Source: Penium margaritaceum (taxonomy: Eukaryota; Streptophyta; Zygnematophyceae; Desmidiales; Peniaceae). Taken from it: 64,000 nt of DNA. The stretch lies in contig SZWC01008545.1 in assembly GCA_023375785.1 (NCBI GenBank), forward strand, positions 4,932 through 68,931, read 5' to 3'. Position numbers and translations under genes: made by a program. Positions 56,027-64,000 of this stretch are shown piece after piece (positions within the stretch are counted from its first letter, which is position 1; every line of letters begins with the position of its first letter). The notes under the pieces were generated by a model. That model worked only from the letters and a program-made list of their open reading frames with translations. It did no database searches and had not been told where the DNA came from.

Positions 56027-57112
56027 GTAGGTTCCTGTGTCAAACACATTTGTTCAAGGAATGTCAAGTAAACGAATTTGTTCCAGGAATGTCAAGGACG
56101 CCTTCTGATGTGCAGAATGTACTGCAACCAAACAACATTTACATGAAATCCCGCTACCTCTATTGTTACTAACTAGATATATTTATCTAACAGCCATGTG
56201 TAGCACGTGGAATAGCGTTCGAGAGCGTGATCCAAACAATTAGGATCCTTCCCACCGACTTCAACTTAATGCAAACGTATTCACCAAAACAACATTGACA
56301 AATGAGGAAAAGGAAATTGACATCTGGCCCCGAATTGGACACAAGACATGGACATCCTCAAGTTCAAAGGACACACAATACCTTCGATATGGTTGGAACC
56401 AAAAAAATTGTCTTCGGCCATGAACGTTTGGGATCCACTCAGATCAAGAACTTAGATGCCATTTTCATGCACGTCGTCTAGATGGCTTGTGGTTTGCTAA
56501 ATCTGAGTTTTGACAACTAACAAGTTTTTCGTGCATGTCTCAATCACATGGATTATTTTATCATTTTAAATATCTTAATTTCCACTAGATTTTTTTTTTA
56601 TGATAGGAAAAAAAGATTAACTTTTGCACCTAGCTTCCACCATCACCAGGAATAGGTCTCAAATGTGCATTAAAAAAAATAACGCTTAGACAAAGGGCCA
56701 TGGAATTTGGGAATACACAAAATAGGCGAGATGACCCCGTGTCCGCAGGTGGGGTTGGAATAAGCACTTTTGGTAGTATTGTCATTTGGAACATGCTATA
56801 GGAATGAACTCTCACAAATGAGAAAATAGGAAGGTACATTCAAGTGGGCTTGAAATGGAAGAAAAAGATGTTTTACCTTAATTTAGGAGGTGCTATAGTT
56901 CATCTGTGTCTGAGTTACACGATAATATCACTCGACTCTATTTACTTTCAGAAACGTGGGTTCAACCTCACAAAAAAAGAATGTTTTATAAAGGTATCAT
57001 ATCCACGACTTTGAGATTAACTACCACATGCCCGGTACTTTTATCTCTAAGAATGCCATACACAATGTTATGAAATAAAGTATATATTTGGACAAGAAGT
57101 TTCATGATTGCA
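56027..57112. other. AT-rich spacer, nothing recognised
   Basis: Contains T- and A-runs near 56590 and 56670 and no supported gene or repeat. Confidence 0.4.
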
Positions 57113-57672
57113 ATGTCGATTTCACATGCGTGGGGTGTTGCAGTGTAGATGTCATCATCTTCACTGAACAGTCACAAACCACTTTATGCGGGGTTTGTGA
57201 TTATTTGAGGAGGGGTTTGTAGTTGGTTTATGTGGGAGGTCCGAGACTCCCCATGCGTTGAAAGGGAACTTTCTCAGCTTTGCTACCGCTGGGCCTAGCT
57301 GGAACTGGTGCAAAAATAAAACCCTAAATCCCTAATGTCGATCTGGGAAGGGTTTGGAAGTGGTTTGCATGGAAAACATGGGAGGTTTGTATGAAATGTA
57401 AAAGTAGAAATCTGAAAAGGCATTTTTTAAATTGCAATCGAGTGACCACCCTTTTTTTATTTCACGTGCAAATCCCTATTATGATTTATGATTTCCTGTG
57501 TGTTGGACTCCACTCGCACAAAGCAAACAACCTTCATGACAGGCACGTCGAGAAAAAGAAGGGTTTGTCTCTTGGTCGCAATATTTGGAGGGAACGAGAA
57601 TTGTTGTCGAGCAACCATAACCCTCCTCGTCATCCTCCACCAGCAACACATGCGGCTGATCGAGGATGATGA
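57113..57672 (+). repeat. R1 repeat, copy 4
   Basis: It starts atgtcgatttcacatg, keeps the cacaaacc/ggtttgtg hairpin (57173-57199), the gactccccatgcgttgaaag segment shared with copies 1 and 3, and ataaaaccctaaatccctaa. About 560 bp. The terminal hairpins are more degraded than in copies 2 and 3. Confidence 0.75.
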
Positions 57673-58099
57673 ATGAGCCGGATATCACATTTTTTTGGTT
57701 GCCGGATATGGGACACTATTTTTTTTACTCGTGGACATGGCAGCTAAAAGCCTTTGTTCGCACGGAAAACACATCTGTAACTCCCCTTTCAGAACCAGAT
57801 GTTATGTGTAGTAAAACTTACTTCCATGAAAAGTGTGAGAAATTTTGGCGCTCGGCTTATGCCGAGCATAACGTAAATGGTTTACAAGGAAAGGGTGCGG
57901 AACAGAAGACATTTTGAGGAATAAGAGTACTTGATAACTTGCAAGTGGAAAAAAATCTACTTGGAAAGGTGTGAAAATTGTCAGGACTTTCAACTGCATA
58001 TATACCATAGCAAAAACAAGAATGAGGCATAAATGTGATCTAGGGATCATATGTACTTGTACTTGTGAATCCTTCATGTAGTCTTTAGACCCCATGTCA
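57673..58099. other. Spacer, nothing recognised
   Basis: A 107-codon minus-strand frame (57802-58125) has no motif I recognise. It may be a decayed LTR of the neighbouring gypsy fragment. Confidence 0.3.
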
Positions 58100-59600
58100 T
58101 ACATTGTGTGCATACATGGGATCAAAGGATTTCATGAAGGCATTTTTCCATGACCCTGGAGGTTTTTGATGGAGTATTTGTGAACCTTGAGACAAGTAAC
58201 AAACGTTCAACCACCACAAGGATTACGTCAAAATCATTCCAGTGTGATGGATGAATCCTTCATAAAAAGCATGGAGATATTCAAACATGGATCCTTGGAT
58301 ATCGATAGTGGTTGAAGCAAATCTATGGATTGAATCCATCTTGAATTCTGGCGTTGGCACATGCCAAACTTCTTGTATTAGTTTGTGACGTTGGTTTGGA
58401 TTTTATCAAACTGCTACTATGTTGCAAGTTGCTTCACCGTCTTGTCTTTGCCGAAAAATCCACCCGGGCCCGTTTCATGACATTCTTCTAATAGCATACA
58501 ACAGAGTTCATGGCTGGAAAGATAAGAATTTGTGGAGTGAGACATTGTCGCCAGAAGGGGTTGTCAAACCACAAGTTGGTTTCTTCATACTCACTGCACT
58601 CCGTATGACCTTTCGTGAACAGCCTTGTGAGGTACACGTCACATTTAACAAGAAATCTACTAATCTCAACCATTAGATCTTGATGCAGACTTCGAGCATC
58701 TGCCAGTTTTTTCTCTGGCCAACACTCGATCTTGTATTCAGAGTTGGACTTGAAGAATTCCATTCATCAAGTTTTTCGATGGATTGAACTTGGTTGAGTC
58801 CTGAGTTACTTCCACGCATGCTGATCGGTGTGCCCAACTGCATATATTTCATCTCTGAGCACCACATAGTTGAGCTCAGGCACACGTAACTTTCTTCACA
58901 GTTATGTGACCCGTTGTTCTCCACCGCCATTGTCTTCGAGGAGAATGGCTTTGATGCTTGATCGTGCATACCAGTGGCCATAATGTAGTCCATCATTGGA
59001 TCCACCAATTGTAGGATGGGTACCAAAGTCAAAACATTTCTTAATGGGTTAAATTCTTCTGGTTGCTATCTCCCAAGCTCCAGTCAAAAGACTTACGGCT
59101 GAGATTGGAGTAATAGTAGTAATTATAGGACCCCAAGAAAAGCCTGGACATCCTGAACTTTGGTGGACATCGGCCAATCGGCTATCACCTCCACTTTGGT
59201 GGCCAACTGAGCAATAGACTCCTCGAGCTCGGCAAACTCCTGGAATTTGCCAATCCCCATCGGGATAACATCTGGAATAACTGGAGGTGGCACCAGCCAA
59301 AGATCTTGCATTAATGAAGAATTATGAATGAGCATGTCGGGGCTTGAAACGGAGAAGGTACAAAATGCACGTGTTGGGGAAGCGATGCTCACCTGGAGGA
59401 ACAACCAACACTGGAGTCTACCCAAAGTCTGGTCGACACTTGCAAGCCATTCAATTGTGCATATCTGAAAGGACCAGCTGTTTGAATATGAATGATAAAT
59501 TTGAAGGTGTGGTTCATTGCTCCCGGCATCAACAACGATCCAAAGAAGGTTGAAATTGTGGCCTCGCTTATGCATGGCATGGATTTAAGCTAGTGATCCG
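58100..59600 (-). mobile_element. Gypsy fragment: integrase, RNase H and reverse transcriptase parts
   Basis: The minus strand near 58.43-58.48 kb has an integrase zinc-domain segment (ETGPGGFFGKDKTVKQL). 58.68-58.76 kb matches the RNase H end seen at 5.45-5.5 kb. 59123-59300 gives ADWPMSTKVQDVQAFLGVL, the gypsy reverse transcriptase/RNase H junction. The order agrees with the element at 3.4-9.3 kb. LTRs are absent; many breaks. Confidence 0.7.
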
Positions 59601-60049
59601 ATCTACAGGACGTCGAATGGCAGGAGGAGCTTAGCAAGGCGAGATCAACGACTCAAGAAACCTCTTTCACATAGTTGAATGTAGGCGTTCTACCTCTTAA
59701 GATGATCAGCCTGAAATGGCAAGATTCACTGACCACTTGAGAGATGGGACAACTTCGCATGTGACTTCCATGCACATTTTTTTAGGATGAATGGGAAGTC
59801 CGGCGCACAGTTCAAGTTCCAGTAACTACGTCAGTATTCTTGCACATCGAAGTGCATGCGACATTTATGTAATACCATAACCAATAGCGACATCGGTTTA
59901 GATGAGATACATTTTTACTACAACAGCCTCAAGTGCAACATACGACAGGTAATTGTCAAACTTGGCATCGAGGACGACATTTAATGAGTGATTGCACCAG
60001 TTAATCACATCGACAGTGCTGTGTACAATTCTCAAATATAGGTATCCAA

Positions 60050-60390
60050 TTGATGGCAATCACAAGGCCGCACTGCTTATCACGGCGGAGGGAGGTCATT
60101 GTAAGTGAGGCGGTGAGCAATACCGAGGTGGAGACGGTAATTGGTGCTCAGTATATCCTTAAGCTGACCAATGCCTTTATGGGGGTCTGTTGGGTCTATA
60201 GCCTTTGCCATATGAGTAACGATGCTTTGGCTGTCTGCTTGTGGTTGTTCATGGATGAGCGCCAATCTTACCACACTCTCTACACACTTCAATCCAATCG
60301 ATTGACACGTACTTTACACAACATTGTGTCTTCCACCAGCTCTTTGTCCTGGCCACGCCCCTGTACAACAGCCTGTTTGAGTGACTGAAC
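60050..60390 (+). mobile_element. Copia integrase fragment
   Basis: GAQYILKLTNAFMGVCWVYS and ERQSYHTLYTLQSN match the integrase core of copia A (RGRYVLTLTVNFTRMRWFYS). It is a relic of that family in plus orientation. Confidence 0.7.
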
Positions 60391-62093
60391 AGCACCGTAG
60401 AGGATGCGGTCCACATTTTTCATGTTGAGTGAAATATTCTAGCTTCATTCAATTCAATTTTCCTATGTAACGTGGATCTGGAACTGCCTCGTGCACAGTC
60501 CCCTGCTGGACCAGATTTGGACATCTTGCCTCCGCAGAGTTACAACTGCACACAACCTGCACAAATCCAAATACGGCACGAGTCCAAAAGCTACATGGGT
60601 GCGTGAACGAAATTGCTCTGCTTCCTACGTCAATACTGAACTGACCCACAACACACCATTAATGAAAGAAAAGCCCCCCTCACTACTAACCACCTGTACC
60701 CCTTCCTCTACTGCACATACCATCCCTGCTCAGACACTGCTGCACCGACCAGGTTTTCTCTCCTCTCTCTATAACCTGGTGCTGAGGCTTCCACCACCGC
60801 CAAAACCTCCCAAGCTCTCTCCATGCTGCACCTCAACAGAAGTAGAGCTTCCGAGCCTACCCTTCAAGGCTTGCACCCCTCTCCCGATCTGGGGGGTGTT
60901 TTGGAAATTATCTCGGAGATCGCTTCAAGGGATGCAGCCTCCGAGGAAAAATTAAGAGTAACAGTGCAGGTTCATTTCCGGAGAAACCTGACCAAGGTCC
61001 AAACGGTCTCGTGAACGACCATCATGCGAACCTCGCCAAGGGCAAAGCCAACGACTTCATGCAACAACGGTCAAGGTGAAAACACGTACAGAGATCACTC
61101 CTTCGCACGGCACTCTTGTATGTGTATAGCTAGCAAAGCTAGATTTCCTATCGTGGCCTCGCGCCGCTCCACTCTCTCCGTTGAGTCGCCACCATATTCT
61201 TGGGCCCGCTCGACGAAGCGCGTTAGGATAGGATCCTAAGTATTTGTATTGCTTTTGTTCTATTGAGCAATCAATCCATTGGATTCCTCTCTAGGCTCGC
61301 CCTATGGGCCGCCTCCAGTTCATTCTCCTTGCACTGCCTTTCAGCGCGCGTGCTCTCGCACTGCGTCCACTCCCTCTCTGCTGATGTTAAACTTACCTCA
61401 TCAACGCATGCATCCATAAGGAAGCTTCCGGCCTCCACTTCAAGTGCTGCATCCACATACAACCTCTTTCTATTCAGTGCTCGTATTTATGTGCCACACC
61501 CAGATTATTCTTCCTCCACTTCATTTTCATTTTGCTTTCAAGCCATTGTTCCCGCTGTGCTTCCGTTCGTGCTTCTGCCCTCCATCTCAAGCGCTCGTCC
61601 TGGTGACCGTGCCCACTCATAGAAGCACGTGCAAATATTCTGAAAAATCTGACCCTGCACTTGCCTCACAACTGCTTGCCCTCTTAAAGCCTACACCTGC
61701 ATTGTCTCTTAAGTAAGCATCGGCATCCACACCCGAGGAGAGCAACTCTTTCACTTGCAATCTCGGAGGCTGCCTTCACCCATTTTTGTCTGCACTACAG
61801 CAATCCTCCGCCACTGTGTATAGAAAGTCAACCCACAGCATCTACAGGGGTGAAGCTGGCATGAATACCCTTGTCTGAATTTTTTAGGCAACATCCTCAA
61901 GGGTACACCCATCAAGCCTGATTAGTCATGAGATTTTCACTTATGATTTTACAGTTGTGTACGATGATGTTGCCAGCCTTGGAATTTGTCCCATACCACT
62001 TGTATGTGTTCTGACCAATCGGAGCTCTCCTTCACCGTCTCCTAACCCAGGCATGTTGGAGGAGGTAAATTCTGTTAAACAATCAGCACTGAC
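60391..62093. other. Mixed stretch between copia fragments
   Basis: A Pro/Ser/Thr-rich plus frame (60491-60955) could be the linker that follows copia integrase. From about 61.0 to 61.8 kb the sequence is C/T-rich and matches nothing I recognise; an unassigned LTR is possible. Confidence 0.3.
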
Positions 62094-62930
62094 ACATACC
62101 TTGTGGGGAAAAGCTTAGAGACATTAGAGAGCACGGTGTCTTTGAACTCATCAATCTCCTGGTGAGACGGGAGGTCATCAAGACCAAGTGAATCTTTCAG
62201 AAGAAGGTGAAGCCTGATGGCTCATTGGACCGCTCCAAGGCTCGCTCGATGGCCAGTATTTTTTTAAATTGAGGATGTCGATTACATTTTCATCATTTCC
62301 CTTGTTGGATGTATTACCAAGGCCTGCAGAATCCTGGGCTTCATGGCCCGGTATGACTCAAAGCTCTATCAGATGGATGTGAACAATGCATCCCCCATGT
62401 AGGGAGATCTACATGGTCGACCCCCCCAGCTTTGAGAATGGCACCATGGTTTGGCGCCTAAGCAAGGTCTTGTAGAGCTCAACCAATTACCATGGTACTG
62501 AAACAATGAGAACACAGGCATCTGACAGTAAGCGGGGTATATCCATAGTGAGGCAGACCAATCCCTCTTCTTGTGTATGTCACTTGGTCCCTTGACCACC
62601 AGCTTGGTCTATGTTGACAACCTTGTAGTGTCCTCTCTATCCTTGGAGGCAATGAAGGAGGCCAAGGAATTTTGTAGGCTATATATAGGATAAAGGTCCA
62701 ATGTCTTTTGTAGTCTTGCTGGGGATGGATATCATTCATGATAAACAAGACGAACACTGCTTCTTGAACAAAGCAGTGAATGTGACCCTATACCTACGCA
62801 TCATTGGCTCACTGGTCTGCGTAGCCATGACCACACATCCTGACATTGCTTTTGCCGTCAGCCTACCTGCAAAATGCTCACAGTGTCTGCGGATGAGAGC
62901 CCTACATTTAGCCTTGCGAGTGCTATGATA
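62094..62930 (+). mobile_element. Copia reverse transcriptase fragment
   Basis: The plus strand shows copia reverse transcriptase pieces, among them KLYQMDVNNAS and, near the end, IIGSLVCVAMTTHPDIAFAV. With the integrase piece at 60050 it is probably one decayed copia insertion. Many breaks. Confidence 0.65.
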
Positions 62931-62939
62931 TGTGGTCTC

Positions 62940-63369
62940 CACCTTGCACCTAAGGCTCTACTTTCATCAGCAGTGCTCAATGGAAAGGGGACGAGGGGGC
63001 TGGAGTGAACCAAATACAATGGTCACAACACTCGGGAGAGATTCAGGAGAGGTGTAATTGTGCATATTGCTCTGAGTGCACAAGTGGCTGTGGATCTTGG
63101 GCCGCTTCTCGAAGGAAGCCGCATTAAGACCACAGAAAGGCTGTGTGCGGATGCTCTTGGACACAATGTCAATCTTCACATGACCTAGTTTTCTGTGGAG
63201 CTGGCGTCGGTTCTAAAGCAAGAGCACACTAGCCACAAAATCACGGCCAACATGGACATACTGAGGAGCGGAGAATGAAGAGGTGCAACAAGAAACACTG
63301 TACAGGTCACCTACAACAGAGGCATGTAGCACAATGGCACATGCATCACATACATACACGGTGGCAGAG
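62940..63369 (-). mobile_element. Copia integrase zinc-domain fragment, inverted
   Basis: DIVSKSIRTQPFCGLNAASF parallels DIVSKLIQTRPLLGLDAASF of copia A. It runs opposite to the fragment before it, so the locus is rearranged. It abuts a copia B-type LTR copy. Confidence 0.7.
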
Positions 63370-63945
63370 TCCGAAACTTAGTAGTACAGTTTGTTAGTCA
63401 GGGACTTAGTGAAAATTCTGAGTGCAGGTGTGCGAACAGGTTTCAAACCACATCAATCCCCATCACCAAATTCGATGATTAACTCGTCAAAACGCACCCC
63501 AAAGGCGCAAGGGGCACCGCCACTATGTGTAGGGACATCTGCACCTCCGGATAGGCATTTTGATGGGTCCTTGATGTCTGAGGGAGCCTCGGCGGACGAC
63601 ATGGTGCATGCCGCCGACTGAGTGGCTGGATTGGGGTGCCACGCTTTGGCTGATGTAGCGGGAGCTACGGTGATCCGAATCACACACGGTTTGGTGCGTT
63701 GGGAAGCTTTTGACTAGCCATAGAACTCGTCTACTCATTTTCATGTCCAAAAACTAATGCAATACTCCGTTATTCCCTTCGCAAAAAATACTCTCTTGCA
63801 ACTCTGTCCAACTCCCACAAACATAGCATGAGGCAACCAGAAATCTCAGGCTTAGACCCAAAACTCGCACCAAAAGTAGCTGTGAACAAGTGAAGACCCT
63901 TCAGGCCACGTTGGAACTTCCACCACACAACCACAATTCCTGACA
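63370..63945 (+). repeat. Partial copia B-type LTR, opposite orientation
   Basis: It is the inverse of about 29051-29665, with the LTR end ctgaca at 63945. The plus-strand frame 63391-63621 and the minus-strand frame 63453-63683 both have counterparts in the 29-kb copy. No half-tRNA primer site follows it, so it is not a 5' LTR. Confidence 0.7.
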
Positions 63946-64000
63946 ATCAGTTCGATCAACATCATCAACCCTAGACTGAGCCACGCACAGTAGTCCCGGC

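Noticed and set aside
1-64000. Bacterial or organellar origin of the window
   Set aside because: Plant-type NCL, LTR elements primed by plant initiator-Met tRNA, chromodomain integrases and Harbinger genes all indicate a eukaryotic nuclear genome; no operons or ribosome-binding-site pattern are seen.

Overview
The window looks like nuclear DNA of a green plant-lineage eukaryote, most likely a streptophyte alga or an early-diverging plant. Three things point there. The only clear host gene (minus strand, bases 44-2110) encodes a plant-type NCL protein, an EF-hand Na+/Ca2+ exchanger-like protein. Two kinds of retroelement primer site match plant initiator-Met tRNA: its 3' end (TGGTATCAGAG) and its anticodon arm (GGGTTATGGGCCCAC). 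The mobile DNA is Ty1/copia, Ty3/gypsy chromovirus and PIF/Harbinger. The species cannot be named from the sequence. Two assembly gaps (13905-13955 and 49801-50181) lie at or beside C-runs.

Layout. 1-3 kb: the GC-rich, intronless NCL gene and its Ala-codon-rich upstream flank. 3.4-9.3 kb: an old chromovirus bounded by two LTRs. 9.3-14.6 kb: mostly unassigned sequence with a possible 650-bp inverted-repeat element. 14.6-22.5 kb: a foldback-like locus with arms of ~30-bp tandem repeats; one arm is split by a 6.8-kb LTR element carrying a gag-like but no pol-like gene. 22.7-23.3 kb: one of four copies of a ~560-bp hairpin-rich non-coding repeat family (R1). 23.6-29.05 kb: copia A, whose LTR is related to that of the gag-only element. 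29.05-40.57 kb: copia B, split by copia C (32.0-38.05 kb) with a matching 5-bp target duplication. 40.6-42.7 kb: LTR-element and gypsy debris. 43.2-45.2 kb: a decayed PIF/Harbinger transposon with a transposase and a convergent Myb/SANT-like gene. 45.7-51.2 kb: copies of a second hairpin repeat (R3) around copia D, plus three tandem hairpins. 52-64 kb: gypsy and copia fragments, two R1 copies and a 376-bp TRIM element.

NCL is probably the only functional protein gene here. The rest is a record of nested transposition. The points most worth a second look are the gag-only element and its likely autonomous relative copia A; the R1 family and the tandem-repeat foldback locus; RNA polymerase III-like A and B boxes in the copia C LTR and in the TRIM; half-tRNA priming of copia B and C; and a short frame kept open in two diverged copies of the copia B LTR.
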